From Vibrio cidicii (GTDB lineage: Bacteria; Pseudomonadota; Gammaproteobacteria; Enterobacterales; Vibrionaceae), in the NCBI RefSeq assembly GCF_009763805.1, contig NZ_CP046804.1:3348001-3412000 (forward strand): a stretch of 64,000 nucleotides of DNA, read 5' to 3'. Positions 1 through 11,403 of this stretch are shown here, in pieces. Position 1 is the first letter of the stretch; every line of letters begins with the position of its first letter. The translations under genes were made by a program, and so were the position numbers. The notes beneath the pieces were generated by a model. The model did no database searches and was not told the DNA's origin. It saw only the letters and a list, made by a program, of their open reading frames with translations.

Positions 1-262
1 CTAAGCGCTGGATCAGTAAATCGGCTTGCTCTAACTGATTGGCCTGCAATGCCGCTTTGGTGGCCATAATTAGCCAGTCGGTTTGCAAACTGCCTTGGCT
101 GCTGTCGGCATTGATAACGTAAGCTTCAACGGACTGGCTCGGCTCAAGGGTAATGTCAACACTGGTCGGCATCTTCGGCGCTGAAGAACAGGCCGCTAAG
201 GTAATTGCCAGTGCAACAGGGGTGAGTAGGCGTGGTACACTGAGTCTCTTATGGTTAATCAT
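1..262 (-). CDS. lpoA: LpoA, outer-membrane lipoprotein activator of penicillin-binding protein 1A (N-terminal part only)
   Basis: Only the first 87 codons lie in the window; the gene runs off the left edge. The protein starts with a lipoprotein signal: basic residues (HKR), a hydrophobic stretch and a lipobox LAAC with the acylated cysteine at residue 25, followed by SSAPK. In the family, LpoA is anchored in the outer membrane and reaches through the periplasm to stimulate PBP1A. The identification rests on the lipoprotein start and on the divergent position next to rsmI, which is the usual arrangement in gammaproteobacteria. The ATG at 260-262 directly precedes the basic and hydrophobic signal. 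Only 68 bp separate it from rsmI, so the two promoters must lie back to back there. Confidence 0.8.
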   Translation of the reverse strand, partial: MINHKRLSVPRLLTPVALAITLAACSSAPKMPTSVDITLEPSQSVEAYVINADSSQGSLQTDWLIMATKAALQANQLEQADLLIQRL

Positions 263-330
263 TGCCGTGAGTTCTCTATAATTCCGTACAAAATTGTCTC
301 TATCTTAATCGTTGAAGTGATGGTAAACAA

Positions 331-1197
331 ATGACAGATAAAAATAACTTACCCGCCACGGGTGCCACCCTCTACATTGTTCCGACTCCAATTGGGAACT
401 TGGGGGACATCACCCATCGTGCCATCGAAGTGCTATCAACGGTCGATCTCATCGCGGCCGAAGATACACGTCATACAGGTAAATTGTTGTCTCACTTCAA
501 TATTCAAACTAAAACCTTTGCCTTGCATGATCACAATGAACAGCAAAAAGCACAGGTGCTGGTCGATAAACTGCTCGCTGGGCAAAACATCGCTTTGGTC
601 TCTGATGCAGGGACGCCACTGATCAGTGACCCAGGGTATCATCTGGTTTCACAATGTCGTCAGGCCGGCGTTAAAGTTGTGCCCCTGCCTGGTCCTTGCG
701 CGGTCATTACCGCTTTGTCTGCATCGGGCTTACCTTCAGATCGATTCAGTTTCGAAGGTTTCCTACCTGCCAAAAGTAAAGGCCGTAAGGATAAATTGCT
801 TGAGATTGCAAAGGTAGAGCGTACCTGTATTTTTTATGAGTCACCACACCGAATCATCGACTCACTGCACGATATGCTGGAAATCCTTGGGCCAAATCGT
901 GAAGTGGTGCTGGCGCGAGAGCTGACTAAAACTTTTGAAACCATCCAAGGAATGCCGTTGGGTGATCTGGTTGATTGGGTGAAAAGCGATGAAAACCAGC
1001 AGAAAGGCGAAATGGCGTTATTGATCCATGGTTACCGTGACAGTGCAGAAGATGGCTTGCCGGAAGAAGCGCTGCGCGCATTGACCATTTTGCTGAAAGA
1101 GTTGCCGCTTAAACGTGCCGCAGCCATGGTCGCGGAAATTTACAACGTGAAGAAAAATGCCTTGTACAAATGGGGCTTGGAAAATCTCGACCAGTAA
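331..1197 (+). CDS. rsmI: 16S rRNA (cytidine-1402-2'-O)-methyltransferase
   Basis: The 288-residue protein matches the usual family length (about 286). RsmI uses S-adenosylmethionine to 2'-O-methylate C1402 in the decoding centre of 16S rRNA; RsmH, encoded downstream, modifies the same nucleotide at N4. Tetrapyrrole-methylase-fold motifs are visible near the start: PTPIGNLGD (about residues 18-26), [11 protein letters not shown] and [12 protein letters not shown]. The ATG at 331 is 68 bp from the divergent lpoA start and has only a weak ribosome binding site. The gene is followed by the promoter and gene of RNase P RNA. Confidence 0.96.
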   Translation: MTDKNNLPATGATLYIVPTPIGNLGDITHRAIEVLSTVDLIAAEDTRHTGKLLSHFNIQTKTFALHDHNEQQKAQVLVDKLLAGQNIALVSDAGTPLISDPGYHLVSQCRQAGVKVVPLPGPCAVITALSASGLPSDRFSFEGFLPAKSKGRKDKLLEIAKVERTCIFYESPHRIIDSLHDMLEILGPNREVVLARELTKTFETIQGMPLGDLVDWVKSDENQQKGEMALLIHGYRDSAEDGLPEEALRALTILLKELPLKRAAAMVAEIYNVKKNALYKWGLENLDQ

Positions 1198-1265
1198 TGG
1201 TTCATGCCATTTGGCGAGTCGGTTGTGCAAATGAGCGCTAATTTGCGCCGATAATGTGATCTGAC

Positions 1266-1294
1266 TAGACACCTTAGTGAGAACGCTATACAAT
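1266..1294 (+). promoter_or_regulatory. Sigma-70 promoter of rnpB
   Basis: A -35 box TAGACA (1266-1271) and a -10 box TACAAT (1289-1294) are separated by exactly 17 bp. The predicted start point, 8-9 bases after the -10 box, coincides with the 5' end of the RNase P RNA at about 1303. This is a read of consensus elements, not a measured start site. Confidence 0.75.
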
Positions 1295-1302
1295 CCGCCC
1301 TC

Positions 1303-1698
<396 letters not shown>

Positions 1699-1702
1699 CT
1701 TT

Positions 1703-1740
1703 AAACCCATCATTACTTGTTAATGATGGGTTTTTTGCTT
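1703..1740 (+). terminator. Rho-independent terminator of rnpB
   Basis: A perfect 12-bp stem (AACCCATCATTA at 1704-1715 with TAATGATGGGTT at 1721-1732) has a 5-nt loop and runs into a T-rich tail. It lies right after the mature 3' end of the RNase P RNA. Confidence 0.92.
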
Positions 1741-1744
1741 TTTA

Positions 1745-1773
1745 TTGACGTATTTTATTCACCAACCCATAAA
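1745..1773 (+). promoter_or_regulatory. Candidate promoter of the division and cell wall cluster
   Basis: TTGACG (1745-1750) and CATAAA (1768-1773), spaced by 17 bp, form a plausible sigma-70 promoter just after the rnpB terminator and about 108 bp before rsmH. No mraZ gene lies between them, and no repeated TGGG motifs of the MraZ operator type were seen. The -10 box matches only 4 of 6 consensus bases. Confidence 0.45.
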
Positions 1774-1880
1774 CTTGGCGCTATATCACGCCTAGGCCCA
1801 GTCTAGTAGTGGCGCTGATGATGGAAATCAGTACACTAATGATTCGCCGCCCAAGGCTTAGCACATTCAACGAGAAGACC

Positions 1881-2831
1881 ATGACCAACACATTCCAGCA
1901 CATCTCCGTATTACTCAATGAATCGATCGACGGCTTAGCGATCAAGCCCGACGGGATTTACATTGATGGAACGTTTGGCCGCGGTGGTCACAGTCGGACC
2001 ATTTTATCGCGCTTGGGCGAAAATGGCCGCCTTTACAGTATCGATCGCGATCCGCAGGCGATTGCTGAAGCGGGCAAAATTGACGATCCACGTTTCACCA
2101 TTATCCATGGCCCATTTTCTGGCATGGCCAAGTACGCTGAACAGTATGATTTAGTCGGCAAGGTGGATGGTGTTTTACTCGATTTAGGCGTTTCCTCCCC
2201 CCAACTGGACGACGCTGAACGCGGCTTTAGCTTTATGAAAGATGGCCCACTCGACATGCGTATGGATCCCACGTCGGGCATTCCAGTCTCGCAGTGGTTG
2301 CTTGAAGCGGATCTTGATGACATCACGTGGGTGATCCGCGAGTTCGGCGAAGACAAACATGCCCGCCGCATCGCCAAAGCGATCGTCGCTCATCGGGAAA
2401 ATGAAGAGAAAGAGCCACTAACACGTACGTCACATCTGGCCAAATTGATCTCTGAAGCGGCGCCAAAAAGTTTCAAAGAGAAAAAACACCCAGCGACGCG
2501 CACATTCCAAGCTTTTCGCATCTACATCAACAGTGAGTTGGAAGAGATCGACACCGCATTAAAAGGCGCAGCATCGATCTTGGCTCCACAAGGGCGTTTG
2601 TCGGTCATCAGCTTTCATTCGCTGGAAGATCGCATGGTGAAACGTTTCATGCGTAAAGAGAGCAAAGGGCCAGAAGTGCCTTACGGTATCCCGATGACCG
2701 AAGCGCAAATTCAAGCATTAGGCTCGGCGAATATGAAAACGGTTGGTAAAGCGATTATGCCAACGGAAGCGGAAATTGAGATGAACCCTCGCTCGCGTAG
2801 TTCGGTTCTTCGTATTGCTGAAAAACTCTGA
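1881..2831 (+). CDS. rsmH: 16S rRNA (cytosine-1402-N4)-methyltransferase RsmH (MraW)
   Basis: RsmH methylates N4 of C1402 in 16S rRNA, the same base that RsmI modifies. The start at 1881 gives [18 protein letters not shown], which aligns with the family N-terminus; the in-frame ATG at 1809 would add 24 unconserved residues. The SAM-binding stretch [12 protein letters not shown] (about residues 31-42) is intact, and [15 protein letters not shown] and [12 protein letters not shown] are present. Length is 316 residues, normal for the family. It is the first gene of the dcw cluster here. ftsL starts 3 bp after its stop codon. Confidence 0.95.
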   Translation: MTNTFQHISVLLNESIDGLAIKPDGIYIDGTFGRGGHSRTILSRLGENGRLYSIDRDPQAIAEAGKIDDPRFTIIHGPFSGMAKYAEQYDLVGKVDGVLLDLGVSSPQLDDAERGFSFMKDGPLDMRMDPTSGIPVSQWLLEADLDDITWVIREFGEDKHARRIAKAIVAHRENEEKEPLTRTSHLAKLISEAAPKSFKEKKHPATRTFQAFRIYINSELEEIDTALKGAASILAPQGRLSVISFHSLEDRMVKRFMRKESKGPEVPYGIPMTEAQIQALGSANMKTVGKAIMPTEAEIEMNPRSRSSVLRIAEKL

Positions 2832-2834
2832 TTC

Positions 2835-3153
2835 ATGGCAAAGCGCACGCCCAATCTCGCCAAATTAATTTTGATCGACTTACTCACTGTAGGTCGGGTG
2901 CCGCTTTTGCTGCTGCTGTGCATTTTTGCGACGGCAATGGCCGTGGTCTTTGCCACGCACCACACTCGTCAAGCGATCACCTTTAAAGATCAAACCTTGC
3001 AAGAGCGCGAGCATCTCGACAGTGAGTGGCGTAACTTAATGCTGGAAGAGACGGCACTGGCTGAGCACAGCCGAGTACAGGAAACTGGCGAAGAAAGAGT
3101 TGGAAATGCGTCGTCCGGATGGTGACAAAGAAGTGGTGATCAATCTGAAATGA
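2835..3153 (+). CDS. ftsL: Cell division protein FtsL (apparent +1 frameshift near codon 83)
   Basis: FtsL is a small bitopic protein of the FtsQLB divisome complex. The N-terminal part holds a cytoplasmic segment, one membrane helix (about residues 21-42, VPLLLLLCIFATAMAVVF) and the start of a coiled coil ending AEHSRVQ. The frame then shifts: GAAAC at 3081-3085 has one base too many. Read as GAAC it gives QELAKKELEMRRPDGDKEVV and stops at 3151-3153, where the stop overlaps the ftsI start. The corrected protein is 105 residues, normal for Vibrio. The uncorrected frame ends at 3125 with an unrelated tail. FtsL is essential, so a sequence error is more likely than a true mutation. Confidence 0.9.
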
Positions 3154-4880
3154 TGGCGAAAAAGAGCAAAAGTAAACTTCAGTCGTCAGAGAAAGAGCAA
3201 GCGAGCCCGGTACTGATCCGTTGGCGCTTCCATCTGGTGCTGTTTTTTGTCTTCTTGGCGTTTGCAGCTTTGGTGGCACGTTTGGCGCTGATCCAAGTGG
3301 TGGAGCCTGATAACCTGATTCGTGAAGGGGATTTGCGTTCGATTCGCGTCAAAGCGCTGCCTTCTGCGCGAGGGATCATTTCGGATAGAAATGGCGAGCC
3401 GCTGGCGGTGAGTGTCCCGGTGGAAGCCGTGTGGGCCGATCCGGTGACCATTTTCAAAGAAAATGGCTTGGATAACCCGCAGCGATGGTATGCGTTAGCG
3501 GATGTACTTGGGCTTGAGCGTGACGAATTGATCGAGCGAATTCGCCGTAATGAAACTCGGCGCTTTATCTACTTGCAGCGTCAAGTCAGCCCTGCGATGG
3601 CCAACTATATTCGCGAGCTGAAATTGCCGGGCGTGGGGCTGAAAGAAGAGTCTCGCCGCTATTATCCCGCCGGAGAAGTGAGTGCACACTTAGTGGGCGT
3701 GACTGGTATTGACGGCCACGGCTTGGAAGGGGTTGAGCGCAGTTACGACAATTGGCTGACGGGCGAAGCGGGGAAACAGACCATCCGGAAAGATCGCTAT
3801 GGTCGCGTGGTGGAAAACATTGCGCTGGAAGAGCGTCAAGAGGGCAAACCGCTCAATCTGACCATTGATCAACGTTTGCAAGCTATTGCCTATCGCGCCA
3901 TCAAACAAGCGGTGGCGGATCATCGCGCGACGTCGGGGTCGGCAGTCATGTTAGATGTCAAAACAGGCGCGGTACTGGCGATGGTCAACGCCCCATCTTA
4001 CAACCCTAATAACCGCAGTGATTGGCAAAGTTATAAAATGCGCAATCGCGTGATTACTGACTCTTTGGAGCCTGGCTCGACCGTCAAACCGTTTGTTATT
4101 CTCGCGGCACTGGAAAACGGCGTTGCGACGAAAGATACCGTAATTGATACGGGCAACGGCATTTTGCAAGTGGGAGGCAGCCGAGTACGTGATGTCTCGA
4201 AAGTCGGTAAGGCCAATCTCACCGAAATCCTCAAAAAATCCAGTAATATCGGCGTGACGAAACTATCGATGGAGATGCCGATTGAGGCACTACTTGGAAT
4301 GTATAACTCGGTCGGTTTAGGCGAGCTATCCGGGCTGAACTTAGTGGGGGAAGTGACGGGTATTTTCCCCACGCGTACGCGCTGGTCACCGATTGAACGC
4401 GCTACGCTCGCTTTTGGCTATGGCTTGTCTGTGACACCAATCCAGTTGGCGCACGCCTATGCGACTTTAGGTAACGAAGGCAAATATGAGCCGATCCACA
4501 TTATCGAAAGTCATGAACGCGACATGGCCAAGCAGGTGGTGTCGCAAAAGCATGCACGAGAAGTGCTGAATATGTTGGAAACCGTGACGCAAAAAGGCGG
4601 CTCGGCCCGTCGTGCGGCTGTACCCGGCTATCGGGTCGGGGCGAAAACCGGCACCTCGCGTAAAGCGAGCGCGGGTGGATACAGTGATGAATACATCACC
4701 TATACCGCCGGCGTTGCGCCAGTGAGCGATCCGCGCATTGCGCTGGTGGTGGTGGTGAACGAGCCGCAGGGTGATGATTACTACGGTGGCTCGGTCGCTT
4801 CGCCAGTCTTTTCCGAAATTATGAAAGGGGCGCTGCAAATCTTAAATGTCGCTCCAGATGAAAACCAGTTCCAGAATTAA
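3150..4880 (+). CDS. ftsI: Septal peptidoglycan transpeptidase FtsI (penicillin-binding protein 3)
   Basis: This protein crosslinks septal peptidoglycan and is the target of several beta-lactams. It is 576 residues long: a short cytoplasmic N-terminus, one membrane helix (about residues 28-50), a dimerisation domain, and a transpeptidase domain. The catalytic serine is in STVK at residue 310, then SSN (KSSNIG), and the KTG triad starts at residue 499 (AKTGTSRK). The start could be the ATG at 3150 or the one at 3153. It overlaps the restored stop of ftsL. FtsW, encoded downstream, is its glycosyltransferase partner. Confidence 0.96.
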   Translation: MMAKKSKSKLQSSEKEQASPVLIRWRFHLVLFFVFLAFAALVARLALIQVVEPDNLIREGDLRSIRVKALPSARGIISDRNGEPLAVSVPVEAVWADPVTIFKENGLDNPQRWYALADVLGLERDELIERIRRNETRRFIYLQRQVSPAMANYIRELKLPGVGLKEESRRYYPAGEVSAHLVGVTGIDGHGLEGVERSYDNWLTGEAGKQTIRKDRYGRVVENIALEERQEGKPLNLTIDQRLQAIAYRAIKQAVADHRATSGSAVMLDVKTGAVLAMVNAPSYNPNNRSDWQSYKMRNRVITDSLEPGSTVKPFVILAALENGVATKDTVIDTGNGILQVGGSRVRDVSKVGKANLTEILKKSSNIGVTKLSMEMPIEALLGMYNSVGLGELSGLNLVGEVTGIFPTRTRWSPIERATLAFGYGLSVTPIQLAHAYATLGNEGKYEPIHIIESHERDMAKQVVSQKHAREVLNMLETVTQKGGSARRAAVPGYRVGAKTGTSRKASAGGYSDEYITYTAGVAPVSDPRIALVVVVNEPQGDDYYGGSVASPVFSEIMKGALQILNVAPDENQFQN

Positions 4881-4915
4881 CTGAATACCTGAGCTTAGCT
4901 CGGAGAATTGAAACC

Positions 4916-6400
4916 ATGACAACATCCATCAGTTTGGCCAGCTTGTTATCGCCTTGGGCGATTTATCCAGAGCTCAATGCCGTAACGGTCACTTCCCTTG
5001 AGTTGGACAGCCGCAAGATTCGTGCTGGGGATACCTTCGTCGCGATGATTGGCCAGCAAACCGACGGTCGCCGTTTTATCGATACTGCCATCGCCAATGG
5101 TGCCAACGCGGTGATCGCCAGTGCTTGTTCTCAACATTCACACGCCAGTTTGGAGTACCGAGGCGATGTGCCCGTGGTGTATGTCGAGCAGCTCGATATG
5201 CAGCTTTCGGCCATTGCCGGGAAACTCTATCCACATCCGCAGATGCGTTTGATTGGCGTGACGGGCACCAACGGTAAAACCACCATCACGCAATTGATCG
5301 CTCAGTGGCTACAACTGCTCGGTGAGTCGGCGGCGGTGATGGGGACAACAGGCAATGGTTTTCTGCATAACTTGCAGCCTGCCGCCAATACCACAGGTAG
5401 CGCGGTCGAAGTGCAAAAAACGTTAGCGACGCTAGCGCAGCAAGGTGCACAAACTACCGCTTTGGAAGTCTCTTCTCACGGCTTAGTGCAAGGGCGAGTG
5501 AAAGATCTCAACTTTGCCGCTGGTGTGTTTACTAACTTAAGTCGTGACCACCTCGATTACCACGGCACTATGGAGGCTTATGCACAGGCCAAGATGAGCC
5601 TGTTTACTGAACATCAATGCCAGCAAGCGATTGTCAATATCGATGATCCGATTGGCGCTCAATGGTTTGCCGAGCTTGAGCGCGGTATTGCTGTCTCGCT
5701 GCAGCCACAAACGTCCGCAGAGCGCACCCTTTGGGCAACGCTTGTTGACTACGCGCAAAGCGGCATCACGCTTGAGTTTGATGGCTGTTTCGGTACAGGC
5801 CGTTTTCAAGCGCCGCTGATCGGCGAGTTTAATGCCACCAATTTGATGCTGGCACTGGCCACCTTGCTCAGTCTCGGCTTTGATAAACAAGCGCTGCTCG
5901 ATAGTGCGGTCCAATTGCAACCCGTGCTTGGTCGTATGGAGCTTTTCCAAGCTCCGGGCCGAGCTAAAGTGGTGGTGGATTATGCTCACACGCCCGACGC
6001 TCTGGAAAAAGCCTTGCAAGCGCTGCGCGTACATTGTCAGGGCAAACTTTGGGCCATTTTTGGTTGCGGTGGTGACCGAGACAAAGGCAAACGGCCGATG
6101 ATGGCGGAAATCGCCGAGCGGCTGGGGGATCGTGTTATCCTCACCGATGACAATCCACGCAGTGAAGATGCCTCGCAGATCATCGCCGATATGTTAGCAG
6201 GTCTTGCCTCGCCGCAGTTGGCGATTGTGGAGCATGATCGCTTCAAAGCGCTGCAACACGCCTTGCAGCACGCCCATGCCGACGACATCATTTTATTGGC
6301 GGGCAAAGGGCACGAAGATTACCAAGTGTTATCCCATCAGACGATTCACTATTCTGATCGTGAATCGGCGCAGCAACTTTTAGGAATTCAGCCATGCTAG
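4916..6400 (+). CDS. murE: UDP-MurNAc-L-Ala-D-Glu:meso-diaminopimelate ligase
   Basis: MurE adds meso-diaminopimelate to the peptidoglycan precursor in the cytoplasm, using ATP. The Mur-ligase ATP loop [14 protein letters not shown] is present at about residues 115-128. The DNPR motif that marks diaminopimelate rather than lysine specificity is seen in DDNPRSED. Length is 494 residues, normal. A purine-rich ribosome site (CGGAGAA) precedes the ATG at 4916. Its stop at 6398-6400 overlaps the start of murF (6394). Confidence 0.96.
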   Translation: MTTSISLASLLSPWAIYPELNAVTVTSLELDSRKIRAGDTFVAMIGQQTDGRRFIDTAIANGANAVIASACSQHSHASLEYRGDVPVVYVEQLDMQLSAIAGKLYPHPQMRLIGVTGTNGKTTITQLIAQWLQLLGESAAVMGTTGNGFLHNLQPAANTTGSAVEVQKTLATLAQQGAQTTALEVSSHGLVQGRVKDLNFAAGVFTNLSRDHLDYHGTMEAYAQAKMSLFTEHQCQQAIVNIDDPIGAQWFAELERGIAVSLQPQTSAERTLWATLVDYAQSGITLEFDGCFGTGRFQAPLIGEFNATNLMLALATLLSLGFDKQALLDSAVQLQPVLGRMELFQAPGRAKVVVDYAHTPDALEKALQALRVHCQGKLWAIFGCGGDRDKGKRPMMAEIAERLGDRVILTDDNPRSEDASQIIADMLAGLASPQLAIVEHDRFKALQHALQHAHADDIILLAGKGHEDYQVLSHQTIHYSDRESAQQLLGIQPC

Positions 6401-7756
6401 ACACCACGCTTAGCCATTTGGCTCAGCTCACCGAAGGCCAGCTTATCGGTGAGGATGCCCTTTTTTCCAGTGTTTCCACCGACACCCGCCACATCGAAAA
6501 AGGGGCGCTGTTTGTTGCCTTAGTGGGAGAGCGGTTCGACGCGCACCATTTTTGCCAGCAAGCGTTGCAGGCTGGCGCAAGTGCTTTATTAGTGGAACGC
6601 GCTCTCGAAACTGCCTGTTGCGCAAGTGGTTGTCCAAGACACGAAATTGGCGCTCGGCCAGTTGGCGGCCGATGTGCATCAGCGCTGCCAGACGGCGACG
6701 GTGGCGATCACCGGAAGCTGCGGAAAAACCACCGTCAAAGAGATGAGCGCCAGTATTTTGCAGCAAAAAGGCAAGGTACTGTTTACCGCCGGTAATTTTA
6801 ACAACGACATCGGCGTGCCGCTTACGCTGCTGCGCTCACAAGAAGATGATGACTACGCGGTGATTGAGTTGGGTGCCAACCACATTGGCGAGATTGCTTA
6901 CACCACCCGTTTAGTCAAACCGCAAATTGCGCTGGTCAATAACGTGGCGGCCGCGCATCTGGAAGGCTTTGGCTCGATTGACGGTGTGAAGCAGGCGAAA
7001 GGTGAAATCTATCAAGGGCTTGCTGCAGGCGATGTGGCAGTGGTCAACCTAGATAGTAATGGCGGAGAGGCTTGGCAATCGGTGTTGGCCGATAAAAAAG
7101 TCGTGACCTTCTCGGCGCACGATCCAAATGCCGACTTTTATGCCTCTGACGTTCATCTCAATGAAGAGGGCCAAGCAAGGTTTGTTTTGCACACGCCAAA
7201 GCAAGCTTTACCTATTTCATTGGGGATTATTGGTCAGCATAACGTCAGTAATGCGATTGCGGCTTCGATCATCGCGCTGCATTTTGGTGCGAGTGAGCAA
7301 GAAATTCAGGCAGGGCTGCGCAATTTGATGCCAGTAAAAGGCCGCGTGGATGTCCAACGTCTCACCGATAAGATTAAACTCATCGATGACAGCTATAATG
7401 CCAGCGTCCCCGCGATGAAAGCGGCCGTGGATCTGTTGGCGAGCTTTTCAGGTACGCGCTGGCTAATTTTAGGCTACATGGCCGAATTGGGGGATGAAAG
7501 TCTTGCACTTCATCGTCAAGTCGGTGAACATGCTGCCCCATTTGGTTTTGAGCACGTTCTTACTTTTGGTGAGGACACACGAATTATTAGCGATCTGTGT
7601 CAGGGGCTTCACTTCTCTGACCATAGCGCCATGATCGATTATATCAAGCAGCATCTCGTTTCTGACACCGAATCGAGCCATACCTTATTGGTAAAAGGGG
7701 CGAACTCGGCTGGCATGAGCAAGGTTGTGGTTGCTTTGAAGGAGAACTTTAAATGA
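6394..7756 (+). CDS. murF: UDP-MurNAc-tripeptide:D-Ala-D-Ala ligase MurF (apparent +1 frameshift near codon 72)
   Basis: MurF finishes the UDP-MurNAc-pentapeptide by adding D-Ala-D-Ala. The N-terminal domain ([16 protein letters not shown]) starts at the ATG overlapping the murE stop. At 6607-6611 the sequence reads GAAAC; with GAAC the frame continues as [20 protein letters not shown] and joins the downstream part. That part holds the ATP loop [14 protein letters not shown] and the ligase motifs [10 protein letters not shown] and [13 protein letters not shown]. Corrected length is 453 residues, as in the family. Uncorrected, the N-terminal piece ends at 6795. The enzyme is essential, so an assembly or base-calling error is the likely cause. 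Confidence 0.93.
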
Positions 7757-8835
7757 TTATTTGGCTTGCCGAGCTGCTACAGCCATATTTTTCTTTTTTC
7801 CGTTTGTTTGAATACTTGTCGTTTCGCGCCATATTAAGTGTCCTAACGGCGCTTTGCCTCTCGCTTTGGATGGGGCCCAAGATGATCAAACGGCTGCAAC
7901 TGCTGCAAATTGGTCAAGTGGTGCGCAATGAAGGGCCAGAGTCCCATTTCAGTAAGCGTGGTACCCCGACCATGGGCGGAATCATGATCCTAGCGGCAAT
8001 CACGGTTACGGTATTGTTGTGGGCGAACCTCTCGAACCCCTATGTGTGGGCGGTGCTAGCTGTGTTGCTTGGTTATGGCGCAGTTGGCTTTGCCGACGAT
8101 TATCGTAAAGTGGTGCGCAAAAACACCGATGGCTTGATTGCTCGTTGGAAGTATTTCTGGCAGTCGGCGATTGCGCTCGTTGTGGCGTTTGCTCTGTACG
8201 CGTATGGCAAAGACACCGCTGCCACTCAGTTAGTGGTGCCCTTTTTCAAAGATGTGATGCCGCAGCTTGGCTTAATGTACGTCATTCTCACCTATTTTGT
8301 GATTGTCGGAACCGGAAACGCGGTCAATTTGACCGATGGATTAGATGGCTTGGCCATCATGCCCACCGTACTGGTATCAGCCGGGTTTGCCGTGATTGCT
8401 TGGGCGACTGGTAACGTCAACTTCGCTCAATATCTGCATATTCCGTATCTGCCGCATGCCTCTGAGCTGGTGGTGGTGTGTACCGCGATGGTGGGCGCCG
8501 GGCTGGGCTTTCTGTGGTTTAACACCTACCCAGCCCAAGTATTTATGGGCGATGTCGGCTCGTTAGCGCTTGGTGGTGCACTGGGCACCATCGCCGTATT
8601 GGTGCGTCAAGAGCTGGTGTTGGTGATCATGGGCGGTGTGTTTGTGATGGAAACCCTGTCGGTCATTCTTCAGGTTGGCTCATACAAGTTACGTGGCCAG
8701 CGTATTTTCCGCATGGCACCGATTCACCATCACTACGAATTAAAAGGTTGGCCAGAGCCGCGCGTGATCGTGCGCTTTTGGATCATCTCTATTGTTTTGG
8801 TCTTGATTGGTCTTGCGACGTTGAAAGTGCGTTAA
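7753..8835 (+). CDS. mraY: Phospho-N-acetylmuramoyl-pentapeptide-transferase MraY (lipid I synthase)
   Basis: MraY transfers phospho-MurNAc-pentapeptide to undecaprenyl phosphate at the inner membrane, forming lipid I. The 360-residue protein is strongly hydrophobic with about ten predicted membrane helices. Family motifs visible are GFADDYRKV, the Asp-rich [10 protein letters not shown] and [13 protein letters not shown] near the C-terminus. Its ATG overlaps the murF stop in an ATGA arrangement, which suggests translational coupling. Confidence 0.96.
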   Translation: MIIWLAELLQPYFSFFRLFEYLSFRAILSVLTALCLSLWMGPKMIKRLQLLQIGQVVRNEGPESHFSKRGTPTMGGIMILAAITVTVLLWANLSNPYVWAVLAVLLGYGAVGFADDYRKVVRKNTDGLIARWKYFWQSAIALVVAFALYAYGKDTAATQLVVPFFKDVMPQLGLMYVILTYFVIVGTGNAVNLTDGLDGLAIMPTVLVSAGFAVIAWATGNVNFAQYLHIPYLPHASELVVVCTAMVGAGLGFLWFNTYPAQVFMGDVGSLALGGALGTIAVLVRQELVLVIMGGVFVMETLSVILQVGSYKLRGQRIFRMAPIHHHYELKGWPEPRVIVRFWIISIVLVLIGLATLKVR

Positions 8836-8871
8836 GCGCCGTCTCGCCGCACAATTACAGTGTGAAAGAAT

Positions 8872-10185
8872 ATGGAACGTTGGCAATCGATAAAGAATGT
8901 GGTGGTGGTAGGGCTCGGAATAACCGGGCTCTCTGTCGTTAAACACCTGAGAAAAACACAACCTCAGTTGCAGCTTAAGGTGATGGATACTCGCCCAACG
9001 CCCCCGGGGGCAGACAAACTGCCAGCAGGCGTTGAGCTACATACGGGGGGCTGGAATGACGCTTGGCTGAGCCAAGCCGATCTGGTGGTCACCAATCCCG
9101 GAATCGCTTTAGCAACCCCACAGATTCAGGCCGTGCTTGCGAAAGGTACGCCCGTGGTTGGTGACATTGAGCTGTTTGCCTGGGCGGCAGACAAGCCAGT
9201 GCTGGCGATTACCGGTTCCAACGGCAAAAGTACCGTCACTGATCTGTGTGGTGTGATGGCCAATGCCTGCGGATTGAAAGCAGCCATCGGTGGCAACATT
9301 GGTGTACCTGCTCTTGATTTGTTGCAACAAGAGGCCGAACTCTACGTGCTGGAGTTGTCGAGTTTTCAGTTGGAAACCACTGCCAGTTTGTCACTGGTGG
9401 CGGCGGCGTTTCTCAATCTTTCCGAAGATCACATGGATCGCTATCAGGGCATGGACGATTATCGCCAAGCCAAACTGCGCATTTTCCAACATGCGCAAAC
9501 CGCCATCGTCAATCGTGATGATGTGCAAACTTATCCGCTCTCGCCGATGCCATTGCTCTCGTTTGGCTCTGATGCTGAAGAATTTGGCTTAATCACTTGG
9601 CAAGGTCAGTCATGGTTGGCGCAAAACGGTCAGCCCATCTTGCCAAGCAGCGAGTTAAAACTGGTGGGGCAGCATAACGTGGCGAACGTGTTGGTCGTGC
9701 TAGCGCTACTAAGCGCGGCAGGAATTGACTATCGGAAAGGGCTAGAGGCGCTCAAGTCTTACACCGGGTTGACACACCGGTGTCAGGTTGTCGCCGATAA
9801 TCGCGGCATTAAGTGGGTCAATGATTCGAAAGCGACTAATCTGGCCAGCACTCAAGCGGCCTTGTCGGGCTTGCACTGCACGGGCAAGCTCTATCTGTTG
9901 GTCGGTGGCGACGGCAAAGGGGCCGATTTTTCACCGTTAGCCCCTGTTTTGGCTAATTTGCCCGTCGAACTCTGCTGTTTTGGTGCGGATGGCGATAAGT
10001 TTATGCCTTTACATCCGTCAGCCAAACGCTTTGAACGGATGGAAGATGTGATTGAGCAGATATCTGCGCAATTGCAATCGGGAGATATGGTGATGCTTTC
10101 GCCAGCCTGTGCTAGTTTTGACCAGTTCAGTAACTTTGTGGCGCGCGGCGATCGATTCGCTGAACTGGCGCGCCAGTACGCATAG
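8872..10185 (+). CDS. murD: UDP-N-acetylmuramoylalanine:D-glutamate ligase
   Basis: MurD adds D-glutamate to UDP-MurNAc-L-Ala. It has an N-terminal Rossmann-like domain ([13 protein letters not shown]), the ATP loop [13 protein letters not shown] at about residues 110-122, and the C-terminal ligase domain with WVNDSKATN and GGDGKGADF. It is 437 residues long, normal for the family. The ATG at 8872 lies 36 bp after mraY and is preceded by GTGAAAGA. The order mraY-murD-ftsW-murG-murC is the standard one. Confidence 0.96.
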   Translation: MERWQSIKNVVVVGLGITGLSVVKHLRKTQPQLQLKVMDTRPTPPGADKLPAGVELHTGGWNDAWLSQADLVVTNPGIALATPQIQAVLAKGTPVVGDIELFAWAADKPVLAITGSNGKSTVTDLCGVMANACGLKAAIGGNIGVPALDLLQQEAELYVLELSSFQLETTASLSLVAAAFLNLSEDHMDRYQGMDDYRQAKLRIFQHAQTAIVNRDDVQTYPLSPMPLLSFGSDAEEFGLITWQGQSWLAQNGQPILPSSELKLVGQHNVANVLVVLALLSAAGIDYRKGLEALKSYTGLTHRCQVVADNRGIKWVNDSKATNLASTQAALSGLHCTGKLYLLVGGDGKGADFSPLAPVLANLPVELCCFGADGDKFMPLHPSAKRFERMEDVIEQISAQLQSGDMVMLSPACASFDQFSNFVARGDRFAELARQYA

Positions 10186-10200
10186 CAATAGGTTCACCGT

Positions 10201-11403
10201 TTGGTCAAGGCAGCACATTTCAGAACAACTCTGCTCCGATGGTTTGGTCACAGCGCACCAGAGGCGCTGTTTGACCGCCAACTGGTGTGGATCGCGCTCA
10301 GTTTAATGTTGATCGGGCTGGTGATGGTCACGTCGGCCTCTTTCCCGATCAGCTCGCGGCTGACGGATCAACCGTTTCACTTTATGTTTCGCCATGCCAC
10401 GTTTCTTTTTCTGGCATTGGTCACGTCGGCGGTGGTGTTACAAGTGCCGTTGGACAAGTGGCAGCGCTATAGCCCGTATTTGCTTGGCCTCTCTTTCACT
10501 CTGCTTGTGGTTGTGTTGCTGGCGGGGAAATCGGTCAACGGTGCATCGCGCTGGATCCCGCTAGGGCTGTTTAACCTTCAGCCGGCGGAAGTCGCCAAAC
10601 TGTCGCTGTTTATCTTTATGTCCAGTTATCTGGTGCGTAAACAGGATGAAGTGAGAGCGACTTTTTTTGGCGGCTTCATGAAACCGATCATGGTGTTTGC
10701 GGCGTTGGCGGTGTTGCTGTTAGGTCAGCCGGATTTAGGCACAGTAGTGGTGATGCTGGTGACACTGTTTGGCATGTTGTTTATTGCCGGGGCAAAGCTG
10801 AGCCAGTTTCTCGCCTTAATGGTGGCGGGCGTCAGCGCGGTCGTTGGACTTATCCTGATAGAGCCATACCGAGTGCGCCGAGTGACGTCGTTTCTTGACC
10901 CGTGGGAAGACCCGTTTGGCAGTGGCTACCAGTTAACGCAATCCTTGATGGCATTCGGCCGTGGCGAATGGTTTGGTCAGGGCTTAGGTAACTCGATTCA
11001 AAAACTTGAGTACTTGCCAGAGGCTCATACCGACTTTGTCTTTGCGGTGATGGCCGAAGAGTTGGGTTTCATTGGCGTGGTGCTGGTGTTGATGCTGATC
11101 TTCAGCCTAGTGCTGAAAGCGGTATTCATTGGTAAGAAAGCCTTTGAGCATCAGTTCCAGTTTGGCGGTTATCTCGCTTTTGGTATCGGTATCTGGTTTG
11201 CCTTTCAAACTTTAATCAACGTTGGTGCGGCCGCGGGGATGGTACCAACCAAAGGCTTAACCTTGCCTTTGATCAGTTACGGTGGCTCGAGTTTGATTAT
11301 TATGTCGGTGGCGGTGTCAATACTGCTGCGAATTGACCATGAATGTCGGCTGATGCCAGCCGTGAAAAAAGCAGAGTCACAAACACAAGATGAAAAAGAA
11401 TAA
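10201..11403 (+). CDS. ftsW: Septal peptidoglycan glycosyltransferase FtsW (SEDS family)
   Basis: FtsW polymerises lipid II into glycan strands at the septum together with FtsI. The 400-residue protein has about ten membrane helices. The SEDS features [10 protein letters not shown] after helix 1, [17 protein letters not shown], and the C-terminal [10 protein letters not shown] are all visible. I use the TTG at 10201, 16 bp after the murD stop and preceded by AATAGGTTCACCG; a different rare start nearby cannot be excluded. Its end overlaps the murG start (11390) by 14 bases. Confidence 0.93.
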   Translation: MVKAAHFRTTLLRWFGHSAPEALFDRQLVWIALSLMLIGLVMVTSASFPISSRLTDQPFHFMFRHATFLFLALVTSAVVLQVPLDKWQRYSPYLLGLSFTLLVVVLLAGKSVNGASRWIPLGLFNLQPAEVAKLSLFIFMSSYLVRKQDEVRATFFGGFMKPIMVFAALAVLLLGQPDLGTVVVMLVTLFGMLFIAGAKLSQFLALMVAGVSAVVGLILIEPYRVRRVTSFLDPWEDPFGSGYQLTQSLMAFGRGEWFGQGLGNSIQKLEYLPEAHTDFVFAVMAEELGFIGVVLVLMLIFSLVLKAVFIGKKAFEHQFQFGGYLAFGIGIWFAFQTLINVGAAAGMVPTKGLTLPLISYGGSSLIIMSVAVSILLRIDHECRLMPAVKKAESQTQDEKE

